Notes: a model not told the origin generated them from the sequence alone. A stretch of DNA of 64,000 nt from Pseudoduganella guangdongensis (GCF_009857475.1 NZ_WWCJ01000003.1:203833-267832); one strand, 5' to 3'; positions 53,490 to 61,371 are shown, counted from the stretch's first letter. Numbers and translations are program-made.

Positions 53490-53519
53490 TCGGGCCTCTC
53501 GCGATGAGTGAGAGATGCA

Positions 53520-53610
53520 GGAGAGATGGATGAGTGGTTGAAGTCGCACGCCTGGAAAGCGTGTATAGGTTCATAGCCTATCGGGGGTTCGAATCCCCCT
53601 CTCTCCGCCA
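53520..53610 (+). tRNA. tRNA-Ser (GGA)
   Basis: 91 bases with acceptor GGAGAGA, anticodon GGA in CTGGAAA, a long variable arm (about 53562-53581), T arm GGGGGTTCGAATCCCCC and encoded CCA. An integrase gene follows, so its 3' end is the likely attachment site of the island. Confidence 0.97.
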
Positions 53611-53644
53611 AGAACAAGTAGTAGGATGTCCAAAGATGTCCACG

Positions 53645-53680
53645 AACCCGCGATACTCCCAGTGAGTACGCGGGTTTTTT
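53645..53680 (+). terminator. Terminator behind tRNA-Ser
   Basis: AACCCGCG pairs with CGCGGGTT, with an inner TACTC/GAGTA stem in the loop, followed by a T run. Confidence 0.8.
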
Positions 53681-53720
53681 GTTTCTGGAACGTTATTAGC
53701 GTCCATTGAAATCCAGCACC

Positions 53721-53751
53721 TTTGACAGTATCTTTGAAGGTATCTTGAAAT
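53721..53751. repeat. Left integrase-arm-like direct repeat
   Basis: GACAGTAT and GAAGGTAT start 12 bases apart inside TTTGAC...GAAAT. The same arrangement (GACGGTAT twice, 12 bases apart) is at 61247-61278. Two more copies in inverted order (ATACCGTC at 53750 and 53765) lie just before the integrase ATG. Confidence 0.7.
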
Positions 53752-53774
53752 ACCGTCAAAACTGATACCGTCAC

Positions 53775-55037
53775 ATGCCTAAACTCGCAGTTCCCCTCAC
53801 AGACCTCCAGCCACGCACAGCAAAGCCCAAAGACAAGCCATACAAGCTGACCGATGGTGGCGGCCTTTATCTTTTGATTAATACGGACGGCGCAAAGTAT
53901 TGGCGCATGGATTACCGGTACGGTGAGGCCCGGAAGACTATGGCCTTTGGCAAATACCCCGAGGTCACCTTGGCAGAGGCCCGCGAAAAGCGCTTGGCTG
54001 CACGTAAGCTACTCGATCAAGGGATCGACCCAAGCCAGGACAAGAAGGATCGCCAACGCGAACTAAATGAAACCAACAGCAATACGTTCGAAAAGTTGGC
54101 CCGCGAGTGGCATGCCAACAAGCTGCCGACTTGGAGTCCCGCAACCGCCAGCGACACCATCCGTCGTCTGGAGATCGACATCTTCCCGCAAATCGGGTCG
54201 ATGCCAATCGGTGCAATCAAGCACCAGCACATGATCGCGGCGCTTCGCAAAATCGAAAGCCGAGGCGCACACGAGATTGCGCACCGTGTTAAGGCTACCT
54301 GTGCCCGCGTTTTCACCTACGCCAGCCAGCATGGGATCGAAAATCGAAACCCAGCGGCGGAAATGAAGGACGTGCTGAAACCCGTCAAGGCCGGTCACTT
54401 TGCTGCAATCACGGCTGACGAATTGCCCGCTTTTCTTGCTGCAATGGACAAGAACGATGCGCGTCTGTTCAAACCGACCCGCATTGCCTTGCGATTGATG
54501 ATGCTTATCTTCGTGCGCACCTCCGAGTTGATCGAGACGCCGTGGAGCGAAATCGACCTGGAAAAAGGGGAATGGATCATTCCGTGGCATCGCATGAAGC
54601 GAGGCAAGTTGACGGTTAATCCTGATACGACCGACCACCACGTATGCTTGTCCTTACAGGCGCTCGACCTGTTGCGAGAGTTACATACGCTGACCGGTGG
54701 CGGAAAGTATTTGTTCCCAAACCAGCGCGATCACGAAAAGCCCATGAGCAATGGAGCGATCTTGATGGCCCTAAAGCGCATGGGCTACCAGAATCGCATG
54801 ACAGGCCACGGCTTCCGCGCCCTGGCTATGTCCACAATCAAAGAGCGATTGGGTTACCGGCATGAGGTGGTTGATCGCCAGTTGGCCCACGCACAAAAGG
54901 ACAAAGTGGCCGCAGCTTACGATCGAGCGCAGTTCTTGGCGGAGCGCCGCGTGATGATGCAAGATTGGGCGGATTTCATTGACGGCATTGCTAGTGGGAA
55001 AGTAGTGGTCGGAGCTTTTGGTCGAAAGGTTGCCTGA
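53775..55037 (+). CDS. Tyrosine-type site-specific integrase (P4 family)
   Basis: 420 residues. The N-terminal arm-binding domain (DUF4102) reads YKLTDGGGLYLLIN and ARKTMAFGKYPEVTLAEAR. The core-binding domain covers about 100-200. The catalytic set is Arg248 (FVRTSELIE), His345 and Arg348 (HGFRALA), His372 and nucleophile Tyr382 (AAYDRAQ). It recombines the element in and out of the tRNA-Ser gene. The ATG has no good ribosome site, and ATACCGTC boxes overlap its upstream region, suggesting autoregulation. Confidence 0.95.
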   Translation: MPKLAVPLTDLQPRTAKPKDKPYKLTDGGGLYLLINTDGAKYWRMDYRYGEARKTMAFGKYPEVTLAEAREKRLAARKLLDQGIDPSQDKKDRQRELNETNSNTFEKLAREWHANKLPTWSPATASDTIRRLEIDIFPQIGSMPIGAIKHQHMIAALRKIESRGAHEIAHRVKATCARVFTYASQHGIENRNPAAEMKDVLKPVKAGHFAAITADELPAFLAAMDKNDARLFKPTRIALRLMMLIFVRTSELIETPWSEIDLEKGEWIIPWHRMKRGKLTVNPDTTDHHVCLSLQALDLLRELHTLTGGGKYLFPNQRDHEKPMSNGAILMALKRMGYQNRMTGHGFRALAMSTIKERLGYRHEVVDRQLAHAQKDKVAAAYDRAQFLAERRVMMQDWADFIDGIASGKVVVGAFGRKVA

Positions 55038-55147
55038 GAATTTTTACTTGGGAGTCTGAAAAATAGCCGAAAGAAGTTACCGATGCGCTGACTATAATGG
55101 GTTGGAGGCCTCTATACATCTTCTAACCCTTTATGGAGTTTCACTGC

Positions 55148-55351
55148 ATGACCCAGCCACACATTGAACGTCTTCCCGCTGTTTTGAGCCGTCTCGGCGT
55201 AAGCCGCAGCAGTCTCTACAAATTGATCCAACAAGGACAGTTCAAAGCTCCTCTGAAGCTCGGCCCAAGGTCGGTCGGTTGGTTGTCCACTGACACGGAC
55301 GACTTTATCGCAAGCCGCGCGCAGGCTGCCCGCATGCGTTCCGCAGCATGA
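55148..55351 (+). CDS. AlpA-like excisionase/transcriptional regulator
   Basis: 67 residues from MTQPHIERLP at 55148, behind GGAG. The helix-turn-helix LSRLGVSRSSLYKLIQQGQF followed by PLKLGPRSVGWLSTDTDDFIASR is the AlpA/MerR-like wing typical of P4 satellites and related islands. AlpA proteins activate integrase or excision genes. It overlaps the next gene by four bases (ATGA), so a short operon of the element. Confidence 0.9.
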   Translation: MTQPHIERLPAVLSRLGVSRSSLYKLIQQGQFKAPLKLGPRSVGWLSTDTDDFIASRAQAARMRSAA

Positions 55352-55629
55352 GCGAATTCGCACCTACGACGGCGAGCCATGATGACGCGGTAGATTTGAA
55401 GCTTGAGCCGTTCTCCAATCTGCTTCGCGAGTTCTATCGTCTTACTGGTAGCGCCCGCGCGGCAAGTCTGGACGATCAACAAATTTCGCAATTGCTTGTC
55501 TGTGGGCGCGAAGTGGATCGCCATCATCTTAACGAACAAACTATTCTCGTACTTGGCGATGATTGGTTGCAGCGTCTGATTGTGATCAAGAACGCGCACA
55601 CCCCACACTTCGCCTTTGTAGATACCTAA
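55348..55629 (+). CDS. Hypothetical island protein, 93 residues
   Basis: Family not recognised. Mixed alpha-beta composition with an acidic start (DDAVDLKLEPFSNLLREF) and LLVCGREVDRHHLNEQTILVLGDDWLQRL. No signal or membrane segment. It is translated together with alpA through a four-base overlap and lies in the same direction as the next two genes. Confidence 0.6.
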   Translation: MSEFAPTTASHDDAVDLKLEPFSNLLREFYRLTGSARAASLDDQQISQLLVCGREVDRHHLNEQTILVLGDDWLQRLIVIKNAHTPHFAFVDT

Positions 55630-55639
55630 GGAAAGACCC

Positions 55640-55963
55640 ATGACGAAACGTATTACCCTGGACGGCGATATGGCCGTAATCCTGGGGCGGCTGGCTTCGC
55701 GCTCAGGAATTAGCGTTGGCGCAATTGCCAACAAGGTTCTGGCATCACACGCCGCCGAATTCTATGAGATCGACACTTTCTTGGACGCGCATCCAGCTGG
55801 CGCTGGATCTCTCCATGAACATGGACTCAACCTAGTGCAGTCCTATGGCCCGGAATCCATCATCGAGGGAATTTCACGGATCGCGCCGGACTACCACACG
55901 CTGGCGGTTCGTTTTGAGCGCGCCTTGGCAGATGCCATCGGCAAAACGCCAACCAGGTCGTAA
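55640..55963 (+). CDS. Hypothetical island protein, 107 residues
   Basis: Starts MTKRITLDGDMAVILGRLAS behind AAGGAAAG. The first 35 residues (a short strand and two helices with SGISVGAIANKVL) resemble a ribbon-helix-helix DNA-binding unit, so a small regulator is possible. The rest is not recognised. Its stop TAA shares an A with the ATG of the next gene. Confidence 0.6.
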   Translation: MTKRITLDGDMAVILGRLASRSGISVGAIANKVLASHAAEFYEIDTFLDAHPAGAGSLHEHGLNLVQSYGPESIIEGISRIAPDYHTLAVRFERALADAIGKTPTRS

Positions 55964-56763
55964 TGAGCGGGGTGAGCGCAGCATGCTCAAAAGAGAGCTT
56001 TACGCCAATTGTATCGCTGCTGCGCGCCTCTGAACCGGAGGTGCTGTGTGAGGCAAGACGGCGCGTGCAAGGGCTTGATAGAGAAAACTTGCTCGTGAGA
56101 TTTCGTATTGCCTTTGCAGCTGGGAAGCGGCTTGTGGCATACATCTTGGCCGAAGCCCTAATTGAGCGCGGAATACCTCCTTGCTTTTGGCATGAGGAAC
56201 TGGCGCTGGATAGAGTTACGGTAAATCAGCGCGCAGACTTGCTGCTATTTGATCTTGCCTGGATGCGACGCTGGAACCGTGAGCACGCTAGTGTCGTGAG
56301 ATACCTCCGGGGCAAAGCGTTGTTGACTGGTAGCGAGGCAGTCTTTCACCGTGAGGCAAACTTCGCCTTTAACGAAGGTAAGCGTCCTGCTTGGAAAATA
56401 GTCGGCTCGCTCAGTCTCACGGAACGCCAGCAATGGGATTGCGCTTACCTCCGCTCAGCACCGATCAAGAAGCAAGCTGATTTGACGAGGGTATTTGGCA
56501 AGCGCATCAGGCAGACGCTATGGGCCGACCTGCAAACAACTCGGCGGACGGCAACGTTCGGAGAACCGGAAGCCCAGGAGGCGCTCGCGCGAAGGCATGC
56601 ACTCTGGTGCTGCTCGCGCATGGTAAAGAGCGCTAGTCCAACTGATATCGCCGCTCGGTTCTACCAGATGACCGGCGTGCAGATTTCCAGGCAAGCAGCA
56701 GCAAAGCAACTTGTTAAAGTGCGCGCTGTGCTGCGCGAACGCGGAGATGACTTTATGGATTAA
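55963..56763 (+). CDS. Hypothetical island protein, possible replication or regulatory factor
   Basis: 266 residues, coupled to the previous gene (TAATG). No family recognised. It is basic, with many Arg and Trp, and has an Arg-rich helix RKRIRQTLW-like stretch and a C-terminal segment (SPTDIAARFYQMTGVQISRQAAAKQLV) that looks like a helix-turn-helix. It is directly followed by non-coding DNA with six GTCACC-type boxes, as expected for an initiator and its origin. This role is inference. Confidence 0.5.
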   Translation: MSGVSAACSKESFTPIVSLLRASEPEVLCEARRRVQGLDRENLLVRFRIAFAAGKRLVAYILAEALIERGIPPCFWHEELALDRVTVNQRADLLLFDLAWMRRWNREHASVVRYLRGKALLTGSEAVFHREANFAFNEGKRPAWKIVGSLSLTERQQWDCAYLRSAPIKKQADLTRVFGKRIRQTLWADLQTTRRTATFGEPEAQEALARRHALWCCSRMVKSASPTDIAARFYQMTGVQISRQAAAKQLVKVRAVLRERGDDFMD

Positions 56764-57066
56764 AAACGACGCGAGGGGGGAGGGGGCGTATCCCTTTTCG
56801 AGAACGAAGTTCTCGATTGCTTTCGTCACCCGTCAAACACTTTGTCACGCCCTTGAATTTGGTGTCTTTGTGGGGTGACGGAATTAGATGACTTTGAGCG
56901 GTGACAGATTACGGCCTCTGTCACCCGCCAACCTTATACGGGCCGTCACCCATCATTCCGCATTGTGAGAACTAACGCGTAAGTGATGCGTAACGATTTC
57001 ATGAAAAATGGCCAGTCCCGTCATCGGCTCCGGGTTTCACGAGCCGACACTTTAGAAAGCACGACT
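56764..57066. other. Non-coding region with repeat cluster
   Basis: 303 bases without a supported gene. It holds a palindrome CGAGAAC-GAA-GTTCTCG (56799-56815) and the GTCACCC boxes at 56825-56951. Confidence 0.6.
56825..56951. repeat. Cluster of six GTCACC-type boxes
   Basis: GTCACCC at 56825, 56920 and 56945, GTCACGC at 56844 and the reverse form GGGTGAC at 56873 and GGTGACA at 56900. Six copies in 127 bases, in both orientations. This may be an iteron-like origin or a regulator-binding cluster of the island. Confidence 0.65.
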
Positions 57067-57234
57067 ATGCGTCATATTACCCTCGAACAGTTCGCGGAAA
57101 TTTTGGAAGTTATGGCCATTGCACACTCCATCGACAGTGGAATCGCAATTACCCATGTCGGCGAGGTCGGTGGAAGGCCTACCATCGCCATCTCAACCTG
57201 CAATGGTGACGGTGATTGCTTTGTGATGCAGTAA
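57067..57234 (+). CDS. Small hypothetical island protein
   Basis: 55 residues from MRHITLEQFAEIL; an earlier in-frame ATG at 56983 would give 83. Neither has a strong ribosome site. It shows an N-terminal helix and a strand-rich end (IAITHVGEVGGRPTIAISTC). Family not recognised; reading is only moderately supported. Confidence 0.4.
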   Translation: MRHITLEQFAEILEVMAIAHSIDSGIAITHVGEVGGRPTIAISTCNGDGDCFVMQ

Positions 57235-57311
57235 TGGCCTGGCCCATTTGCGGATGGGCTAGAATTTCTTATGTTAACTCGTTGCGAAAAATTTGGGCTG
57301 AGGGAGGAACA

Positions 57312-58025
57312 ATGAAATTTACGCTAGATCGCGATCTTCTGCTGTCCACGTACTTGCCTTCATCGGAAATCGACGCCGAGGCTCGCATGATTTTCAACAC
57401 GATTGACAAACGTAAGGATTTCAGCGAACTGCACTACTACGAATTCATAAATTGCTTTGGTGAGGATGGGCATCTCTTGGAAATGGAGCGAGATGGGATC
57501 GTGTTCACCGACGCCGGAAAGAGGCACAACAACCGGGTTCATTACGAAGCGAATATCTTCGCTTTCGTGCAAAACCTGCATGCACTGTGCGATTCCTTTC
57601 CTTTCGTGACACTGCGTGTGCTTGGCCCTCTTGAATACAGCGGAAAAAAGGGGCGGATGCCGCTTACGAAGAAGCAGTGCGGGTGGAACGACGTATTCTT
57701 CAAATCCGTTGAAGAAACTCATCCTCAGCTTACTGAATTTTTGGGACAGATACGGCGCTTCGGGTCTGAGAAAACGTTCTTGCTGCTACGGGGATTGGTG
57801 AATCAGTGTAAGCATCAGTATTTGCCAAGAATACTGAACCATCGCACGAGTCTACATTTTGACGTGATTGAATATACCGATGCGAGCGGCAATCAGGTTC
57901 GCGCGGAGAACTTGGACGCCGAAGCTTTGATGCGAAAATGGCATAACAGATTACTCCGGCGATTGTTTCTGCTTTACGTTCGCCTGCATAGGGCTAGGCT
58001 AAAACAATTGAGTCTTACGAGCTAA
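57312..58025 (+). CDS. Hypothetical helical island protein
   Basis: 237 residues from the ATG behind an ideal GGGAGGAAC; codons upstream are not needed. No signal or membrane helix. Mostly helical, with a charged C-terminus (RKWHNRLLRRLFLLYVRLHRARLKQ). A segment LLRGLVNQCKHQYLPRI recalls the NxxKH helix in some HEPN-type proteins, but that is weak. It is convergent with the membrane protein gene of the DUF262-HEPN cassette. Could be a cargo or defence gene. Confidence 0.55.
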   Translation: MKFTLDRDLLLSTYLPSSEIDAEARMIFNTIDKRKDFSELHYYEFINCFGEDGHLLEMERDGIVFTDAGKRHNNRVHYEANIFAFVQNLHALCDSFPFVTLRVLGPLEYSGKKGRMPLTKKQCGWNDVFFKSVEETHPQLTEFLGQIRRFGSEKTFLLLRGLVNQCKHQYLPRILNHRTSLHFDVIEYTDASGNQVRAENLDAEALMRKWHNRLLRRLFLLYVRLHRARLKQLSLTS

Positions 58026-58053
58026 CCTTGGTGACGACGTCAGCATCAAAATA

Positions 58054-58632
58054 TTATGCGACTCGTACCCAGCCACTTACAAATGCGGCAGCTATGCCAA
58101 CGAGGATGAATGGGACGAGGAGGTTCGCGAACCATAGAATTCTAGCTGCACCGCCAATTCGCCAATATGAAATCGAGGCCCAAAGGGCACTACTGCTGAA
58201 TAGTCCCAAAACGTTTTCTCCCTCCAGTTCATGTCCAGCGCTGTGAGTTCCGTAGAGCAGAGCGACTGTTACGCCAAGGTAGCGGGCAGCTACCTGCGAT
58301 GCCAACGAGCGAGTCTGCGAAGTGGGAAGGGCGAAATATGCGACCCTCAGGTTTGCCCCAAGAAAAAGTGCGGACAAAATGAGCAAGTGTGGGACACCTG
58401 TTGGCACTTGATCAAAGCAATAATGGAGTAAGCCCAGCAACTGGCCTGATACGTATGTCTTATAAAACGTGATTGCGTCGCTAACAAAGCCCTTCCATCG
58501 AAACACTGTGTCCGAAAGACTGGCAATTGAGCCGGATGCGAGGAAAAACGATAGTCCGAGGAAAGCCTTCACACGCCACGGCGACTTAGCCCAAAGGGTC
58601 GTGACCTCACTAAAATCACCTTTCAGCCCCAT
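58054..58632 (-). CDS. Hypothetical inner membrane protein
   Basis: 192 residues from an ATG six bases after GGGAG. About four to five membrane segments: FLGLSFFLASGSIASL, LLILSALFLGANLRVAYFAL, YLGVTVALLYG and ILWFANLLVPFILVGIAAAF. No recognised family. It is transcribed in the same direction as the HEPN and DUF262 genes, 148 bases behind HEPN, so it might be a fourth member of that cassette or an independent gene. Confidence 0.65.
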   Translation of the reverse strand: MGLKGDFSEVTTLWAKSPWRVKAFLGLSFFLASGSIASLSDTVFRWKGFVSDAITFYKTYVSGQLLGLLHYCFDQVPTGVPHLLILSALFLGANLRVAYFALPTSQTRSLASQVAARYLGVTVALLYGTHSAGHELEGENVLGLFSSSALWASISYWRIGGAARILWFANLLVPFILVGIAAAFVSGWVRVA

Positions 58633-58780
58633 CTACCGCTCCCGACCTTTCTGAACTTGAGGATTTTATCGACAGCGGCATTGAGCCATAGCGTCGAAGT
58701 CCTAGAAAAAAATTGCTCCGTGCAGGGGAGTGTGTGTGAAAACTTTGGCCCGCAAACCGACAAACCTTATACTTTTGGAG

Positions 58781-59470
58781 TCATGCCCCGACCGGAGTGG
58801 CGTGGTTCAGGATTGTGCTCACGACGCTGAAGCGCTGATAGCTTCTTTGTTCCAACGCATCGGCAACCCCCAATGCGACCTCGTGCATTGCGAGCATCGC
58901 AGCTTTGAAATAGGAGTCGAAAGCCTCTCTCGTCGCGATTGTTAAGCGCTGCCCGTGAGCAATTTTATTTCGGCTATAGACAAGCTCATGGAGGTAGTGA
59001 GTTTGCTCTTCAACGTTCTTCGACTTCAAGTCCAGGCGGTTTAACCACGACAATAAGAGGTCGGGCCATAAGTTAGAAGTTTCACCGATGTTGTCGAATT
59101 CAGCCGTTTCGTCTAGCCGGTCATTCAATTCGTCCATGAATTGAGTGAAGAATTCATCATGGTGCTCATGTCGTTTCAACTCTAAAAAGAACTGCTTCAT
59201 GGAATGCGCTGCAATCTTCCATTTCAAGTCCTTTCGCTTCAGTTTTCGCTTCTTCAATGCCTCGATGTAGACGCCGACGCAAAATTTGCAAAAGCCTTCA
59301 TAGTGCGCGTAAAGGAGTGCCACATTTGCGCGCAATAAAGTTTGCTCTTGAGGGGAGCTGACCGTGGTTTGTAGAAGCTGCTTGCGCATGATCGCAAGTT
59401 CCGCTTCTCGCCAAACTAGATCATTCACAATTTCCTTGACGAACAGTTCTGCAAACGCGCTTGTGCTCAT
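58781..59470 (-). CDS. HEPN-like RNase, MAE_28990/MAE_18760 family
   Basis: 229 residues. The family features are LLRANVALLYAHYEGFCKFCV (about 45-65) and the HEPN catalytic motif RNKIAH, that is Arg167-x4-His172, near the end of the domain. HEPN domains with RX4-6H are metal-independent RNases used in toxin-antitoxin, abortive infection and restriction. Its ATG overlaps the DUF262 stop by four bases, so the two are tightly coupled. It is likely the effector that cuts RNA when the system is triggered; this is inference from family knowledge. Confidence 0.88.
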   Translation of the reverse strand: MSTSAFAELFVKEIVNDLVWREAELAIMRKQLLQTTVSSPQEQTLLRANVALLYAHYEGFCKFCVGVYIEALKKRKLKRKDLKWKIAAHSMKQFFLELKRHEHHDEFFTQFMDELNDRLDETAEFDNIGETSNLWPDLLLSWLNRLDLKSKNVEEQTHYLHELVYSRNKIAHGQRLTIATREAFDSYFKAAMLAMHEVALGVADALEQRSYQRFSVVSTILNHATPVGA

Positions 59471-60534
59471 GCTGAAAATGCGCGTCCAATAAGGTTGATA
59501 CGTTCGTTCATTTTAGGGAGCGAGTTTGCGCCTGGGCCGGTCACGTTCCTGAAATCGATAGATTCCACAGTTGCTGCCAAGCGCGCAGTCGCATCAGCGG
59601 TGGGCAGGCCTTGCAAATTCGCGAGGGCCTGGATGCTACCGCACGTCACTGCTTCATAGTAGGCTGGAGCGACGCTGCCGATCGGCAATCCATTGCGATA
59701 TTTCACGAATGCATAAGGGCCGAATTTGTCCGCCAGGACGTCGAACAGGGTCGTGAATGCCAACCACTCAGCATCCATATCGAAAGGCTGTTTCCCCAAC
59801 AAGACATCTTCCATGAAGGTGTCGAGCCAGTCGCTAATACTGCCTTTGAATTTATCTCGGTAGTTCTTAACCGCGAAGAATCGCAAAACGAGTTCTTCGT
59901 CGCCTCGCGCCTCAATCGCGACTGGCGAGAGAAGTTCCATCGTGGTGCGGAATGCACCGTATTGCGCACATTTATTGATGAACGCGTAAAAATCTGCGCC
60001 CCCCAAGATTCGTGCGTTGACGTTTCGGATGTCTTGATCGGAAAGCTTGGAGCCACCGGTATTGAGGCGCTTGAACATTTCGTAACGCAAGAACTGATTG
60101 CTTTGTCGCTTGATGATCACGGTTCGGATTGCCGACCGCTTGAGCTTGAGCTTTAGTGTGAGAGGTAAGTCTTCAAAAGTGGTGCCATTCAACTCAGGCA
60201 CGAGATCGCAGCCTTCCAAAGTGAGGAGGGGCAGTTCAATAGCTTCGTTGTTAATGAACTGGATCAACGAACTTACGCGCTGTAAACCATCTACAAGTTC
60301 AAGGCGACCATCGTCGTTTTCGATAACGAAGATCGAGGGAATCGGAAGCTGAATTAGAACGGACTCAACCAGGCGGGAGCGCTGTGCGTCGCTCCAGCGG
60401 AACAGACGTTGGAAGTCAGGTTGAATGATAAGTTCTCGGGAGGAGTGCAAGCCCACCAGTTCCCCAATCGACATATCTACGCTATCAGTGCGAACCTCGC
60501 CGATTCGCTTGTCGATTGATTCAATAATTTCCAT
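59467..60534 (-). CDS. DUF262 (GmrS-like, ParB-fold) protein
   Basis: 355 residues. The DUF262 motifs are QPDFQRLFRW (38-47), SVLIQLPIPSIFV, LVDGLQRVSSLIQF (80-93) and MFKRLNTGGSKLSDQDIRN (153-171). This ParB/sulfiredoxin-fold domain is the nucleotide-using part of type IV restriction proteins such as GmrS/BrxU, with DG-QR as its key motif. The usual HNH nuclease partner domain (DUF1524) is missing; the paired HEPN gene takes its place. It is preceded by an XRE regulator 41 bases upstream. A sensor/switch role is inferred. Confidence 0.88.
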   Translation of the reverse strand: MEIIESIDKRIGEVRTDSVDMSIGELVGLHSSRELIIQPDFQRLFRWSDAQRSRLVESVLIQLPIPSIFVIENDDGRLELVDGLQRVSSLIQFINNEAIELPLLTLEGCDLVPELNGTTFEDLPLTLKLKLKRSAIRTVIIKRQSNQFLRYEMFKRLNTGGSKLSDQDIRNVNARILGGADFYAFINKCAQYGAFRTTMELLSPVAIEARGDEELVLRFFAVKNYRDKFKGSISDWLDTFMEDVLLGKQPFDMDAEWLAFTTLFDVLADKFGPYAFVKYRNGLPIGSVAPAYYEAVTCGSIQALANLQGLPTADATARLAATVESIDFRNVTGPGANSLPKMNERINLIGRAFSA

Positions 60535-60575
60535 TTGCAGCCCTATTCACAAGAGTTCGGATACGTTCAGCGGCG

Positions 60576-60809
60576 CTATTTCAGGCCTTTAAATAAGTCT
60601 TCGATCGACAGGCCAAATGCTTGAGCTAGTCGTTCAATGCCATCAAGAGACAGGTTTGACGTGCCTCGCTCAATTCTACTCATGTAGCTACGTGCGAACC
60701 CGCACTTGTCCGCGAAGTCTTCTTGCGAGACCCCTGCGTCACGGCGTAATTGACGCACCCGTTCGCCAAATGATTTTCTCAGCGTTTCCACGCCGATACT
60801 GTCGAGCAA
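60576..60809 (-). CDS. XRE-family regulator of the DUF262-HEPN cassette
   Basis: Up to 77 residues. The start is uncertain: TTG at 60809 or GTG at 60791; neither has a clear ribosome site and a TATACA that may be the -10 lies directly before the TTG. The helix-turn-helix is clear: RVRQLRRDAGVSQEDFADKCGFARSYMSRIERG, then LAQAFGLSIEDLFKGL. Size and position are like the C proteins of restriction-modification systems, which delay and then limit expression of the toxic part. Confidence 0.9.
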   Translation of the reverse strand: MLDSIGVETLRKSFGERVRQLRRDAGVSQEDFADKCGFARSYMSRIERGTSNLSLDGIERLAQAFGLSIEDLFKGLK

Positions 60810-61141
60810 TGTATACTAATTCACCACGCTCTAATCGTGACATTTTTCTTTACCGGAATAATAAATTGATAAGACTAGTCGATGTGGCTTTACGCCTGAT
60901 TCAGCTGTGTTGCTGTTGCATTGGATTTTTGTTTGGCCCGGTGGGCATGGTCTTGGCCATTTTCGGCATCGGCTATGTCCTGTTCAAGAAGCCGCTTACC
61001 TGGACTTCAGTGATGCACCGATACTATTGCTGTGACTGCAAAGTCGCATTCCCTGTACCTCCTAGCGATCTGTATAAAAGGAAGACTTGTAAGACCTGCG
61101 GAGGTCACGACACTGCAAGGTCGCGCTGGTTATACTGGTGA
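60809..61141 (+). CDS. Membrane-anchored zinc-ribbon protein
   Basis: About 110 residues from the ATG at 60809; a TTG at 60866 is an alternative. One or two membrane helices (LIQLCCCCIGFLFGPVGMVL, IFGIGYVLF) with a run of four Cys, then a cytosolic zinc ribbon: CCDCKVAF and KRKTCKTCGGHD. It is divergent from the XRE gene and their first codons overlap. Function unknown. Last gene of the island. Confidence 0.55.
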   Translation: MYTNSPRSNRDIFLYRNNKLIRLVDVALRLIQLCCCCIGFLFGPVGMVLAIFGIGYVLFKKPLTWTSVMHRYYCCDCKVAFPVPPSDLYKRKTCKTCGGHDTARSRWLYW

Positions 61142-61246
61142 TGAGGCGTTGTCGGTATACAACGACCTCGAGAAATTTGCACTAACAGCAGGGGGCGAGA
61201 ATAGGGCCTAGAACGGAGCTTGAAGCGACGAACCTGAGCTGTAAAT

Positions 61247-61278
61247 TTTGACGGTATCTATGACGGTATTTTTGAAAT
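61247..61278. repeat. Right integrase-arm-like direct repeat
   Basis: Two GACGGTAT boxes start 12 bases apart inside TTTGAC...GAAAT, matching the repeat at 53721-53751 in most positions. Confidence 0.7.
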
Positions 61279-61347
61279 CGCAAACCAATGATTGTAGTGT
61301 TCATGCGGGTTCCGAGGCATGATTAGGCTTCCCCTCTCAGATACAGT

Positions 61348-61371
61348 AAGGGCCGCTTTCAAGCGGCCCTT
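61348..61371. terminator. Terminator at the end of hipA
   Basis: AAGGGCCGCTT pairs with AAGCGGCCCTT around TC, a very strong stem. A T-rich stretch follows on the plus strand (TTTTCATTTCT); on the minus strand it stands 37 bases after the hipA stop. Confidence 0.75.

Larger units (their letters stand above)
53611..61340. mobile_element. Integrated element in tRNA-Ser (about 7.7 kb)
   Basis: A P4-type integrase lies directly behind the tRNA, followed by an AlpA regulator, small unknown genes, a repeat cluster and a DUF262-HEPN cassette. Base composition is clearly more A+T-rich than in the flanking housekeeping genes. Paired boxes TTTGACxGTATC at the left (53721-53751) and right (61247-61278) ends mark likely integrase arm sites. 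The tRNA end TCCCCCTCTC is matched in nine of ten bases by TTCCCCTCTC near 61329-61338, a weak candidate for the other attachment site, so the right edge is approximate. Confidence 0.7.

Noticed and set aside
61329..61338. Exact attachment-site repeat of the tRNA-Ser 3' end
   Set aside because: Only nine of ten bases match the tRNA end, too short to call an attachment site with confidence; kept only as an approximate island edge.
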